64,000 nt of DNA from Burkholderia sp. Nafp2/4-1b (GCF_003635165.1 NZ_ML058617.1:62001-126000), one strand, 5' to 3'. Numbered from the stretch's first letter, positions 34,920-43,801 are shown. The notes: a model not told the origin generated them from the sequence alone. Program-made: numbers and translations.

Positions 34920-35478
34920 CGCAACGGCGGTCAGCACACGCGTGAGCGCGGCATGCGCGCGGCGCCGGTATCATCCGGACGCAGGTTGCGCGCGGTCGCG
35001 CTTCACGTCACCTGCAGTCGTTTTTTGCGCCTCTGCGCGGCTCCGATGAAAGATCTCCGTAAGACTCGATGCATCCCCCGCCCCGCGCCGCCCGCCACCG
35101 CTGCATTCAAATAATCGCCTTAACGGATTCGAACTAGGCGTATACACGCGTTCCGCGACGACGAAGCCCCGTTGCACGCCGATATAAGCGCTGCGACATG
35201 CGCTGCATGCTCTTCCCCCAATGGGACGTGATGGGCCGTTCGCCTAACCTTCGCTACGGCAAAGCACACGTGACGCGGTCGACCACACCACGCGTCGTAC
35301 GACGCGACACACTCGCGCCCGCTTCGAAGCGCGTACGACGACACGAATCACGCGTCATGCGTCATGCGTCATGCGTCATGCGTCCCCACGACGTTGCCGA
35401 ACATTCCAACCAGATTCGAGACACCCTGACGACGGTCCGCCACGGCCCGTTTCAGCATGCTGATAAAGGAGCAAGCTC
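34920..35478. other. 559-base intergenic region before the purine permease
   Basis: No protein gene is supported; the reading frames are low-complexity, rich in Arg and His. It contains a heptamer tandem repeat (35352-35384) near its right end, and should carry the permease promoter and long leader. A T-arm-like sequence near 35123-35137 lacks the rest of a tRNA. I see no known riboswitch, although a long leader upstream of a purine permease makes one worth testing. Confidence 0.5.
35352..35384. repeat. 7-bp tandem repeat GCGTCAT, four units plus a partial
   Basis: Four perfect copies of GCGTCAT (35352-35379) and GCGTC (35380-35384). The array lies about 95 bases before the purine permease start, in the leader. 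A repeat of 7 is not a codon multiple, so length changes could alter promoter or leader spacing. Confidence 0.8.
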
Positions 35479-36867
35479 ATGAGTGATACCCCGGTGCAGC
35501 CGACGGTCGGCGTCGGCGCGGAAGAAACGGACCTCGGCACCACGGGAGTCATTGACCGGTACTTCGGCATTTCGTCGCGCGGCAGCACGCAGCGCCGCGA
35601 AATCGTCGCGGGCGTGACCACGTTCCTCGCGATGGTCTATTCCGTGTTCGTCGTCCCCGGCATGTTCGGCAAGGCCGGCTTCGACACGAGTGCGGTGTTC
35701 GTCGCGGTCTGCCTCACCACCGCGTTCGGTTCGCTGCTGATGGGCCTGTGGGCGAAGCTGCCGATCGCGATCGGCTGCGCGATTTCGCTGACCGCGTTCA
35801 CCGCGTTCGGCCTCGTGCTCGGCAAGGGCCTGCACCCGAGCGTCGCGCTCGGCGCCGTGTTCCTGATGGGCCTCGTGTTCACGGGCATCTCGGTCACCGG
35901 CGTGCGTTCGTGGATCCTGCGCAACCTGCCCGCGGGTGTCGCGCACGGCACCGGGATCGGCATCGGCCTGTTCCTGCTGCTGATCGCGTCGAACGACGTC
36001 GGCCTCGTGATCAAGAATCCGGGCGCCGGCCTGCCGGTGTCGCTCGGCCAGATCACCGCGTTCCCGGTCATCATGTCGGTCGTCGGCCTCGCCGCGATCT
36101 TCGGGCTCGAGAAGCGGCGCGTGCCGGGCGGCATCCTGCTCGTCGTGGTCGCGATCTCGCTGATCGGCCTCGCGTTCGATCCGGCCGTGAAGTACCGCGG
36201 CATCTTCGCGCTGCCGTCGCTGAGCGCACCGGGCCACGCATCGCTGATCGGCGCGATGGACATCAAGGGCGCGCTGTCGATGGCCGTGCTGCCGAGCGTG
36301 CTCGCGCTCGTGATGACCGCCGTGTTCGACGCGACCGGGACGATCCGCGCGGTCGCCGGCCAGGCGGGCCAGCTCGACGAGAACGGCCGCATCATCAACG
36401 GCGGCCGCGCGCTGACCGCCGATTCGATCAGCTCGATCTTCTCCGGCTTCCTCGGCGGTGCGCCGGCGGCGGCGTACATCGAGTCGAGCGTCGGCGTGGC
36501 CGCCGGCGCGAAGACGGGCCTCGCGGCCGCGGTGGTCGGCGTGCTGTTCCTGGTCGTGATGTTCTTCTCGCCGCTCGCGGGCCTCGTGCCGTCGTATGCA
36601 ACGGCGCCCGCGCTGATGTACGTCGGCCTGCTGATGCTCGGCAGCGTGAGCAAGCTGCACATGGACGACATGGTCGACGCGATGTCGGGCCTCGTGTGCG
36701 CGGTGTTCATCGTGCTGACCGCGAACATCGTGACGGGCATCATGCTCGGCTTCTCGACGCTCGTGATCGGCCGCATCGCCAGCGGCGAATTCCGCAAGCT
36801 CAACGTCGGCACCGTGCTCATCGCGGCCGTGCTCGTCACGTTCTATCTCGGCGGCTGGGCGATCTGA
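35479..36867 (+). CDS. NCS2 (AzgA-type) purine permease
   Basis: A 462-residue inner-membrane proton symporter of the AzgA branch (guanine/hypoxanthine or adenine permeases such as GhxP and AdeP). Features are DRYFGISSRGSTQRREIVAGVTTFLAMVYSVFVVPGM at the start, AFTAFGLVLGKG, VFDATGTIRAVAGQAGQLDENG, and the family signature region GGAPAAAYIESSVGVAAGAKTGLAA, where most members have GTS before the T-V-Y/S-I-E run. About 12 hydrophobic segments are visible. AAGGAG lies seven bases before ATG 35479. The GGAPAAAYIES variation may change specificity. Confidence 0.9.
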   Translation: MSDTPVQPTVGVGAEETDLGTTGVIDRYFGISSRGSTQRREIVAGVTTFLAMVYSVFVVPGMFGKAGFDTSAVFVAVCLTTAFGSLLMGLWAKLPIAIGCAISLTAFTAFGLVLGKGLHPSVALGAVFLMGLVFTGISVTGVRSWILRNLPAGVAHGTGIGIGLFLLLIASNDVGLVIKNPGAGLPVSLGQITAFPVIMSVVGLAAIFGLEKRRVPGGILLVVVAISLIGLAFDPAVKYRGIFALPSLSAPGHASLIGAMDIKGALSMAVLPSVLALVMTAVFDATGTIRAVAGQAGQLDENGRIINGGRALTADSISSIFSGFLGGAPAAAYIESSVGVAAGAKTGLAAAVVGVLFLVVMFFSPLAGLVPSYATAPALMYVGLLMLGSVSKLHMDDMVDAMSGLVCAVFIVLTANIVTGIMLGFSTLVIGRIASGEFRKLNVGTVLIAAVLVTFYLGGWAI

Positions 36868-36957
36868 GCGCCGATGATGCGCGACGTCGCTCGCGAAAAG
36901 GGCAACGCGCATCGGGACGACACCGTCTCCTCCACCATCGTCATTGATGGCCTCCAG

Positions 36958-36988
36958 GCCTGGGAGCGCATGTTTCCAGGCTCTTTTT
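36958..36988 (+). terminator. intrinsic terminator after the purine permease
   Basis: GCCTGG (36958-36963) pairs with CCAGGC (36976-36981) over a 12-nt loop and is followed by TCTTTTTG. It lies 90 bases after the permease stop. The stem is short, so moderately confident. Confidence 0.5.
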
Positions 36989-37117
36989 GTCGGTGCGGGG
37001 TGCGACGCAGGGTGCGATACCCGGCGCCACCCGACAAAGCCGCGACGCAGCTTGCGTTCCGTCACATCGCGAATGCACCCGCGGTGCTACGATCGCGTTT
37101 TGTCCTCCGGAACGCTC

Positions 37118-37723
37118 ATGAACCCGTTCGGCAGTCCGTTCGGCATCGTCTCCGAATCCGATACGCGCACCGCGGCGCGCAAGCCGCCGTTCATCCCGTC
37201 GTTCGGGTTCGTCGAGGTTCATGAATCGCGGCCGATCGATGCGCCTCCGTCGCGCATCATCGACGCGGTGGCCGCGCTCGACATGCGCGCCGATCCGGTC
37301 ATCGACGCGCTGCTCGCGGTGCGCGAAGCACCGGCGGCCATCGCCCGCGCGCTCGGCAAACGCCCGGCCGACGCTGCACGCGAGCGCTTCGGCTTCGCTT
37401 CGTTCACGCTGCTGCATCGCGACGACACGTCGCTGTCGCTGGGGCTCGTCGGCCGCTTCTGGCGCCCGACGCCCGACGTGCGGACGATCGTCGACGCCGC
37501 GGCCTTCATCCGGCACGACGATCCCGACGACGCGAAGCTGGTGCTGCGGTTCGAGGTCGTCGGGCTGCCTTCCGGCGCGCGGTTCCTGCGCACCGAAACC
37601 TTCGTCCACTGTCCGAGCACACGCACGCGGATGCTGTTCCTGCCTTACTGGCTTGCGATCCGGCTCGGGAGCGGCTGGATCCGCCGCCGCACGCTCGCGG
37701 CCGTCGAACTGGCGCTCGCCTGA
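37118..37723 (+). CDS. conserved hypothetical protein, possibly SRPBCC-like
   Basis: A 201-residue protein I do not recognise with certainty. It has no signal peptide or membrane segment. The middle (SFTLLHRDDTSLSLGLVGRFWRPTPD, DAKLVLRFEVVGLPSGARFLRTETFVHCPSTRTRMLFLPYWLAIRLGSGWIRRRTLAAVE) resembles the beta-sheet and final helix of SRPBCC-type ligand-binding proteins, whose C-termini often read YW..IR.GSG.IRR. ATG 37118 (MNPFGSPFG) is the likely start. It lies between the permease and the locus B LysR, on the same strand, without close spacing to either. No function is claimed. Confidence 0.7.
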   Translation: MNPFGSPFGIVSESDTRTAARKPPFIPSFGFVEVHESRPIDAPPSRIIDAVAALDMRADPVIDALLAVREAPAAIARALGKRPADAARERFGFASFTLLHRDDTSLSLGLVGRFWRPTPDVRTIVDAAAFIRHDDPDDAKLVLRFEVVGLPSGARFLRTETFVHCPSTRTRMLFLPYWLAIRLGSGWIRRRTLAAVELALA

Positions 37724-37969
37724 TACGGCCGGTTCCCCGCCCGGCATCGAAGGAAGCCGTCGATTCGCCGTGGATATCGACAGCGTGATGCACCTGTACG
37801 CGCCATCCGCGGTCATTTGCGATCCTGACCGCTTTGCCGTCGATCGCAGCGAAACGATGCCGTACGCCGTCCCGCGAATTTTGCTTCGCCCGGCGCACGC
37901 CGGCGCGGCGCGCTACCCTATCGGTCTTCGCGCCGGCGCCCCGGCCCGCCGCCCGCTCCGAACCGATCG

Positions 37970-38890
37970 ATGACCCGCATCCGCAACCACCTGAACACAG
38001 CGCAGCTCCACGCGTTCGTCTCCGCCGCGCATCACAAGAGCCTGCGCGCCGCTGCGCGCGAACTCGGCGTCACGCAGCCCGCGATCACGCATACGATCCG
38101 CGAACTCGAAACGGCGCTGAACGCCGAGCTGCTCGTGCGCAGCGTGCGCGGCGTCGAGCTGACCGCGTGCGGCCACGCGCTGCTGCCGCGCGCCGAGCAA
38201 CTACTCGGCGACATGCGCCGCACCGTCGAGGCCGTCGAGCAGGTGAAGGGGGAAATGTCGGGGCGCGTCGCGGTCGGCACGATGCCGTCGATCGCGCTGA
38301 CCGCGCTGCCGCACGCGGTTACCGCGTTCCGCCAGTCGATGCCGAACGTGAGCCTCCATCTCGAGGAAGTAACCGTGCCGGACGCGCTCGCGCAGTTGCG
38401 CAACGGCACGCTCGACATCGCTGCAATGCACCATGTGCCTGCGCTCGACCGTGATTTCACGCAGGTGCCGCTGCTGTCGACCGAATTCACGGTCGTGATG
38501 CGCGACGGCCACCCGCTCGCGCGTGCCCGCCGGTTAGAGGAATTGCTCGACGCCGAGTGGATCGTCACGGTCGGCGCCGAGCAATTCCCGCACAGCGTGA
38601 TGAGCGCGATGTTCGAGGCACGCGGGCTGCCGCTGCCGAAGCGCCTGCTGCGCTCGCCGATGTCGTTCGCGGTGACGCTCGGGCTCGTCGCGCGCTCCGA
38701 CGTGATCGGCTGCTTCACACGCCCGCTGGCCGCGATGGTGGCGCCGCTCGGCATCCGCACGGCCGAACTCGACGAAACCATGCCGCGCTTCGACCTGTCG
38801 ATCATCGCGCGCCGCGACCTGCTGCCGACCCCCGCCGTATCTCGATTTGTCACGTGCCTGCAGCGCGCGGTCAACGAAACGCTTGGCTGA
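37970..38890 (+). CDS. LysR-family regulator, locus B
   Basis: A 306-residue LysR regulator with winged helix in residues 8-68 (LNTAQLHAFVSAAHHKSLRAAARELGVTQPAITHTIRELETALNAELLVRSVRG) and effector domain from about 95 (GRVAVGTMPSIALTALPHAVTAF). It lies just upstream of and in the same direction as the binding-protein and M14 genes (226-base gap), the reverse of the divergent arrangement in locus A. ATG 37970 begins the similarity. It probably controls the genes that follow, but a promoter site was not identified. Confidence 0.92.
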   Translation: MTRIRNHLNTAQLHAFVSAAHHKSLRAAARELGVTQPAITHTIRELETALNAELLVRSVRGVELTACGHALLPRAEQLLGDMRRTVEAVEQVKGEMSGRVAVGTMPSIALTALPHAVTAFRQSMPNVSLHLEEVTVPDALAQLRNGTLDIAAMHHVPALDRDFTQVPLLSTEFTVVMRDGHPLARARRLEELLDAEWIVTVGAEQFPHSVMSAMFEARGLPLPKRLLRSPMSFAVTLGLVARSDVIGCFTRPLAAMVAPLGIRTAELDETMPRFDLSIIARRDLLPTPAVSRFVTCLQRAVNETLG

Positions 38891-39116
38891 ATCGTTTTTC
38901 CCTCTGAAACGGTCGCGTGGCGCACGTGCGGCCGTCCGGTCCGGTATCGGGGCATGTCCTAGGCGCCCTGCCGGTATTTTGTCTTGATAATCTTGCGCAC
39001 GTCGCGCGCCCGCATCGGGTGGGCGAAACGGGCAGTCCGACGCGAAACCGCGCCGGGCCGAAGGTTTACGGCGCGGCACAACCGCGCACCCATCGAACAA
39101 AACGAGGAGTCACCGA

Positions 39117-39902
39117 GTGAAAAAGATTCTTGCGGCTGTGACCGTGGCCCTGCTCGCCGTATCGGCCGGCACGACGGCATACGCGAAGGACTGGACGACC
39201 GTACGCTTCGGCGTCGACGCAAGCTACCCGCCTTTCGAATCGAAAGGACCTGACGGCAAGGTGGTCGGCTTCGACGTCGATCTCGGCAACGAGATCTGCC
39301 GCCGCATCAACGCCAAGTGCGTGTGGATCGAAAACGACTTCGACGGGATGATCCCGGCACTGAAGGCACGCAAGTTCGACGGCGTCCTGTCGTCGATGTC
39401 GATGACGCCGGCGCGCCAGGAACAGATCGCGTTCTCCGAGAAGCTGTTCAACACGCCGACCCGCCTCGTCGCGAAGAAGGGTGCCGGCCTGCTGCCGACC
39501 GCCGAATCGCTGAAGGGCAAGTCGGTCGGCGTCGAGCAAGGCACGATCCAGGAAACCTACGCGAAGACGTACTGGGCCTCGAAGGGCGTGAAGGTCGTGC
39601 CCTACCAGAACCAGGACCAGGTCTACGCCGACCTGATCGCGGGCCGTCTGGACGCAGCGCTGCAGGACGCGGTGCAGGCTGACATCGGCTTCCTGAAGAC
39701 GCCGCGCGGTGCGGGCTTCGATTTCGCCGGCAAGGACATCGACGATCCGAAGACGCTCGGCAACGGCGCGGGCATCGGCCTGCGCAAGGAAGACACCGAC
39801 CTGAAGGCGAAGATCGACGGGGCGATCAGCGGCATGCGCAAGGACGGCACGTACCAGAAGATCGCGAAGAAGTACTTCGATTTCGACGTGTACGGCAAGT
39901 AA
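39117..39902 (+). CDS. amino-acid ABC solute-binding protein (HisJ/ArgT type), locus B, GTG start
   Basis: A 261-residue family 3 periplasmic binding protein. The signal peptide is VKKILAAVTVALLAVSAGTTAYA, then VRFGVDASYPPFESKGPDGKVVGFDVDLGNEICRRINAKCVW, typical of lysine/arginine/ornithine receptors; the C-terminus KIAKKYFDFDVYGK matches that of locus A. GTG 39117 is the start, since GAGGAG lies 7 bases upstream and no ATG gives a signal peptide. No ABC permease or ATPase gene is near. A strong terminator separates it from the M14 gene, so the M14 gene may be read from its own promoter. Confidence 0.93.
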   Translation: MKKILAAVTVALLAVSAGTTAYAKDWTTVRFGVDASYPPFESKGPDGKVVGFDVDLGNEICRRINAKCVWIENDFDGMIPALKARKFDGVLSSMSMTPARQEQIAFSEKLFNTPTRLVAKKGAGLLPTAESLKGKSVGVEQGTIQETYAKTYWASKGVKVVPYQNQDQVYADLIAGRLDAALQDAVQADIGFLKTPRGAGFDFAGKDIDDPKTLGNGAGIGLRKEDTDLKAKIDGAISGMRKDGTYQKIAKKYFDFDVYGK

Positions 39903-39935
39903 TACCGCGTAAAAGCGCGCTTCTCATCCGCGCAG

Positions 39936-39964
39936 ACGGGCTCCGCAAGGAGCCCGTTTTTTTT
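39936..39964 (+). terminator. intrinsic terminator after the locus B binding protein gene
   Basis: ACGGGCTCC (39936-39944) pairs perfectly with GGAGCCCGT (39949-39957) over GCAA, followed by eight T (39957-39964). It is a textbook Rho-independent terminator 34 bases after the stop. Confidence 0.93.
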
Positions 39965-40161
39965 GCGTGCAGGCGACCGGAAGTTGCGAAAAGCGCATCC
40001 CTGAAGGGCCGCGCCAGCGTAATTTTTTACGCGTCAACCCGATGATTCGCAAAGGAAAACTGCGTACGCGGCGGGCGGTTTGATAGGTTCGCGGAAGGCA
40101 ACGTACAATCGATCTTCCACGCATACCGGATCACTCGCGGCTGCGCCGCCCTCCCCCCATC

Positions 40162-41277
40162 ATGCAAACGCAGACCCATCCGCTGATTTCCCCCGCCGTC
40201 GGCACCGAACGCCAGATCACGAGCTTCCACTACGGCCCGCGCGGCGGCAAGAAGGTCTACATCCAGTCGTCGCTGCATGCGGACGAACTGCCCGGCATGC
40301 TGGTCGCCGCGCTGCTGCGCCGCAAGATCGCCGCGCTCGAGGCGGCCGGCAAGCTGCGCGGCGAAGTGGTCATCGTCCCGGTGCCGAACCCGATCGGCCT
40401 GTCGCAGCACGTGTTCGGCGATCACCTCGGCCGCTTCGAGCTCGGCTCGATGCAGAACTTCAACCGCAATTTCCACGATCTCGCGGCGCTCGTGCTGCCG
40501 CGCATCGAAGGCCAGCTGACGAACGACGCGCAGCGCAACATCGCCGCGGTACGCGCCGCGATGCGCGACGCGCTTCACGAGCAGAAGCCGCGCACCGAGC
40601 TCGAATCGCAGCGCCTCGCGCTGCAGAAGCTGTCGTTCGACGCGGACATCGTGCTCGACCTGCATTGCGACAACGACGCGGTGATGCACCTGTACACGAA
40701 CCCCGACCTGTGGGAAGACGTCGAACCGCTGGCTCGCTACCTCGATGCGCAGGCGTCGCTGCTCGCGCTGAATTCGGTCGGCAATCCGTTCGACGAGATC
40801 CACAGCTTCTGCTGGTCGGATCTGCGCAACCGCTTCGGCGATCGTTTCCCGATCCCGAACGGCGCGATTTCGGTCACGGTCGAACTGCGCAGCGAGCGCG
40901 ACGTGTCGTACGAGTTCGCGGAAAAGGATTCGCAGGCGATCGTCGAATACCTGACCGAGCGCGGCGTCATCGACGGCACGCCCGCGCCGCTGCCGCCGCT
41001 CTCGCATCCGGCCACGCCGCTCGCGGGCACCGATCCGCTCGTCGCGCCGGTGTCCGGCGTGATCGTGTTCCGCACGCCGGTCGGCGCGTGGATCGAGGCC
41101 GGCCAGGAAGTGGCCGACATCGTCGATCCGATCACCGATCGCGTGATCACGCTGAAGAGCAGCGTGTCGGGCGTGCTGTACGCGCGCCAGGTCGTGCGCT
41201 TCGCCACCGCCGGGATGGAAGTCGCGCGGATCGCCGGCGCGACGCCGATCCGCACCGGGTCGCTGCTGTCGGCCTGA
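40162..41277 (+). CDS. M14-type zinc deacylase (succinylglutamate desuccinylase/aspartoacylase family), locus B
   Basis: A 371-residue paralogue of the locus A enzyme. Zinc ligands are LHADELPG (His39, Glu42) and DLHC (His168), and the catalytic glutamate is Glu241 in VTVELRSERD. The same C-terminal beta domain is present (LVAPVSGVIVFRTPVGAWIEAGQEVADIVDPITDRV). The family removes acyl groups from N-acyl amino acids. The astABCD arginine-succinyltransferase genes are not here, so it is not the classical astE context. ATG 40162 (MQTQTHPLIS) is the start. The 5' region after the binding protein holds a terminator and 200 bases that should include its promoter. Confidence 0.88.
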   Translation: MQTQTHPLISPAVGTERQITSFHYGPRGGKKVYIQSSLHADELPGMLVAALLRRKIAALEAAGKLRGEVVIVPVPNPIGLSQHVFGDHLGRFELGSMQNFNRNFHDLAALVLPRIEGQLTNDAQRNIAAVRAAMRDALHEQKPRTELESQRLALQKLSFDADIVLDLHCDNDAVMHLYTNPDLWEDVEPLARYLDAQASLLALNSVGNPFDEIHSFCWSDLRNRFGDRFPIPNGAISVTVELRSERDVSYEFAEKDSQAIVEYLTERGVIDGTPAPLPPLSHPATPLAGTDPLVAPVSGVIVFRTPVGAWIEAGQEVADIVDPITDRVITLKSSVSGVLYARQVVRFATAGMEVARIAGATPIRTGSLLSA

Positions 41278-41382
41278 GCGGAGGGTGCGGGCCGTGCGGC
41301 TCAAGTGATACAAGCCGCTCAAGTCGCTTGAGTCACAGTCACGGGCCGGCGCGCCGGCATCACGGCGCGCACCCACGAAACG

Positions 41383-41414
41383 AAATCGCCCGCTTGCGCG
41401 GGCGATTTGCTTTT
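41383..41414. terminator. bidirectional terminator between M14 gene B and metQ-like gene
   Basis: AAATCGCCCGC (41383-41393) pairs with GCGGGCGATTT (41398-41408) over TTGC. GCTTTT follows on the forward strand. It lies between two convergent genes and could end both transcripts. Confidence 0.8.
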
Positions 41415-41472
41415 GGGCCTGGCGCGACGCCCGGCAACGCGGCCGGGCCGCGGTGCGGCGCGCTGCCGGCGC

Positions 41473-42279
41473 TCAGAACGCCGGCACGATCGCGCCGCCG
41501 AACTTCTGCTCGATGAACTTGCGCACGTCGTTCGATTCATAGGCCGCGACGAGCTTCTTCACCCACGGCTTGTCCTTGTCCTGCGCGCGAACGGCGATCA
41601 GGTTCGCATAGGGCCCGCGCAGGTCCTCGATCGCGATCGCATCCTTGACCGGCGTGAGCCCCGCCTTCACCGCGTAGTCGGTGTTGATCGACGCGGCGTC
41701 GAGGTCGGGCAGCGCGCGCGGCAGCTGCGCGGAATCAAGCTCGACGATCTTGATCTTCTTCGGATTCTCGGCGATGTCGAGCGGCGTCGCGTTCACGCCG
41801 TTCGTGCCGACGCCCGGCTTCAGCTTGATCACGCCGTATTTCTGCAGCAGCAGAAGCGCGCGGTTGCCGTTCGACGGATCGTTCTGGATCCCGACCTTCG
41901 CGCCCGCCGGCAAGTCCTTCAGCGACTTGAGCTTCTTCGAGTAAAAGCCCATCGGCGCCGTATAGGTCAGCCCGACGTTGACGATCTTGTAGCCGCGCTG
42001 CTTGATCTGGCTGTCGAGAAACGGCTGGTGCTGGAAGCCGTTCGCATCGAGGTCGCCCGCGTCGAGCGCCGCGTTCGGCTGCACGTAGTCGTTGAATTCG
42101 ATGACCTTGATCGCGAGGCCTTCGCGGGCGGCGACTTTCGTCACCTCGGTCCAGATCTGCGCGTCGGGGCCGCTCATCGTGCCGATCTTCAGCGTTTGGG
42201 AATCGGCGTGCGCGCCGGGCGCGGCAAAAGCCAGCGCGGCGGCAAGCGCGCCGAGGCCGGTCAGGATCGAACGTCGCAT
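41473..42279 (-). CDS. MetQ/NlpA-family substrate-binding protein
   Basis: A 268-residue periplasmic protein of the NlpA/MetQ group, which deliver D/L-methionine (or related compounds) to MetNI. The signal peptide is MRRSILTGLGALAAALAFAAPGAHA, cleaved by signal peptidase I; there is no lipobox cysteine, so it is soluble rather than a lipoprotein as in E. coli MetQ. Signature stretches: TLKIGTMSGPDAQIWTEVTKVAAREGLAIKVIEFNDYVQPNAALDAGDLDANGFQHQPFLD, and FYSKKLKSLKDLPAGAKVGIQNDPSNGNRALLLLQKYG. ATG 42279 is chosen by the signal peptide. No metN or metI lies in the window. It may be an orphan receptor. It is divergent from the porin. Confidence 0.88.
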   Translation of the reverse strand: MRRSILTGLGALAAALAFAAPGAHADSQTLKIGTMSGPDAQIWTEVTKVAAREGLAIKVIEFNDYVQPNAALDAGDLDANGFQHQPFLDSQIKQRGYKIVNVGLTYTAPMGFYSKKLKSLKDLPAGAKVGIQNDPSNGNRALLLLQKYGVIKLKPGVGTNGVNATPLDIAENPKKIKIVELDSAQLPRALPDLDAASINTDYAVKAGLTPVKDAIAIEDLRGPYANLIAVRAQDKDKPWVKKLVAAYESNDVRKFIEQKFGGAIVPAF

Positions 42280-42464
42280 GGTGTCCTCTTGTCCCGTGTC
42301 GTTGTGGAAGCGCGCATCGTGGCACGGGGCTGGAACGGCGCCAACCAAGCTTATGTCATGTGCATATTCCTCATCCCGACAGAATCTCAGGCGGAATCGG
42401 TATAACTCCCTGCTGTACAACCGGGCAAAATCCGGTGTCGCATCGGCACCACACATTCGTTATG

Positions 42465-42479
42465 TGACAGTCGCTGTCA
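42465..42479. promoter_or_regulatory. TGACAGTCGCTGTCA palindrome between the metQ-like gene and the porin
   Basis: A perfect 15-bp palindrome in the 306-base divergent region, 107 bases before the porin start. Direct repeats of TTA(T/C)GTGAC flank it. It may be the site of a regulator of the porin, the binding protein, or both. Confidence 0.45.
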
Positions 42480-42585
42480 TATTCATTACGTGACCCGCCG
42501 ATAAAGTTGCGGCCGGTACGTGAAAGCGCCCGCAGAGAGCGCCGGAACCGCAACTGGACACGCCATTAATCGCTCGGAGAATCCT

Positions 42586-43746
42586 TTGAACAAGAAACTG
42601 TTGACCATCGCCATCCTCGCAGCAACGGCCGGCACGGCACACGCACAAAGCAGCTTCACCCTGTACGGCGTGATCGATGCGGGTATCAGCTACGTGAACC
42701 ACAGCAAGACCGCCAACGGCGGCAGCGGCAAGCTGTTCAAGTACGACGACGGCGTGGCCCAGGGCAGCCGTTGGGGCCTGCGCGGCACCGAAGACCTCGG
42801 TGGCGGCCTGAAGGCGCTCTTCGTGCTCGAAAACGGCTTCAACAGCGGCAACGGCACGATCGGCCAGGGCGGCGCGATCTTCGGCCGCCAGGCTTATGTC
42901 GGCCTGAGCCAGTCGCAATTCGGCACGGTCACGCTCGGCCGTCAGTACTCGTTCTCGACCGACGTCCTCGGTTCGAACTACTCGACGGGCGGCAACACGG
43001 TCGCGGGCAACTACGCTTACCACGTGAACGACGTCGACCAGCTCACGTCGAGCCGCATCAACAACGCAGTGAAGTTCCAGAGCGCGAACTACGCCGGCTT
43101 CACGTTCGGCGCGTTGTACGGCTTCTCGAACTCGACCGACTTCGCCGGCGCACCGGCAACGACGACGGGCACCACGACGACGGCAGGCTCGTCGCGTGCA
43201 TACAGCTTCGGCGTGAACTACGCGAACGGCCCGTTCGCACTCGGCGCGGCCTACACGGACATCCGCTTCCCGAGCCAGTCGTCGCCGGCATTCTCGACGA
43301 CGATCGCGAACATCAGCACGGGCAACATCCGCGACCTGCGCACGTACGGCGTCGGCGGCCGCTACATCTTCGGCCCGGCAACGGCATGGCTGCTGTGGAC
43401 GCGCACGCAGTTCACCCCGGTCACGGCAGGCGCATCGGGCACGTTCTACAACGCATACGAAGCAGGCGTGAAGTATGCGATCACGCCGGCCCTGTCGGCA
43501 GCACTCGGCTACACGTACACGAACGCCACGCAAAACGGCGGCTCGGCGCACTGGAACCAGGGCAACCTGGCGCTGGACTACGCGCTCAGCAAGCGTACGG
43601 ACGTGTACGCGCTGGTCGTCGGCCAGAAGGCGTCGGGCAACAACGTGCAAGCGCAGATCGGCTCGAGCACGAGCTACTTCAACACGTCGGGCAACGGTGC
43701 GTCGAACCAGATCGCCGCTCGCGTCGGTATCCGTCACAAGTTCTAA
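42586..43746 (+). CDS. outer-membrane porin (Porin_4 family), TTG start
   Basis: A 386-residue general porin of the beta-proteobacterial type, forming a trimeric 16-stranded barrel for small solutes. The signal peptide is MNKKLLTIAILAATAGTAHA, the first strand SSFTLYGVIDAGISYV, and the inner loop shows RWGLRGTEDLGGGLKALFVLENGF and GRQAYVGLSQSQFGTVTLGRQY. The last residue is Phe (VGIRHKF), as required for assembly by the BAM machinery. TTG 42586 is the start: GGAG lies 7 bases upstream, and GTG 42520 would add 22 residues in front of a good signal peptide. Confidence 0.93.
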   Translation: MNKKLLTIAILAATAGTAHAQSSFTLYGVIDAGISYVNHSKTANGGSGKLFKYDDGVAQGSRWGLRGTEDLGGGLKALFVLENGFNSGNGTIGQGGAIFGRQAYVGLSQSQFGTVTLGRQYSFSTDVLGSNYSTGGNTVAGNYAYHVNDVDQLTSSRINNAVKFQSANYAGFTFGALYGFSNSTDFAGAPATTTGTTTTAGSSRAYSFGVNYANGPFALGAAYTDIRFPSQSSPAFSTTIANISTGNIRDLRTYGVGGRYIFGPATAWLLWTRTQFTPVTAGASGTFYNAYEAGVKYAITPALSAALGYTYTNATQNGGSAHWNQGNLALDYALSKRTDVYALVVGQKASGNNVQAQIGSSTSYFNTSGNGASNQIAARVGIRHKF

Positions 43747-43801
43747 AGCATCCGCTTAACGATTCGCGAATCCTGCGGATTCCACGGATCACGACGGCAC
43801 G

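Noticed and set aside
35123..35137. T-arm-like GGATTCGAAC, possible tRNA or attachment site
   Set aside because: No acceptor stem, D-arm or anticodon arm pairs around it, and there is no integrase or repeated end.
35352..35384. Possible CRISPR or phage repeat
   Set aside because: Units of 7 bases are contiguous with no spacers; it is a simple tandem repeat.
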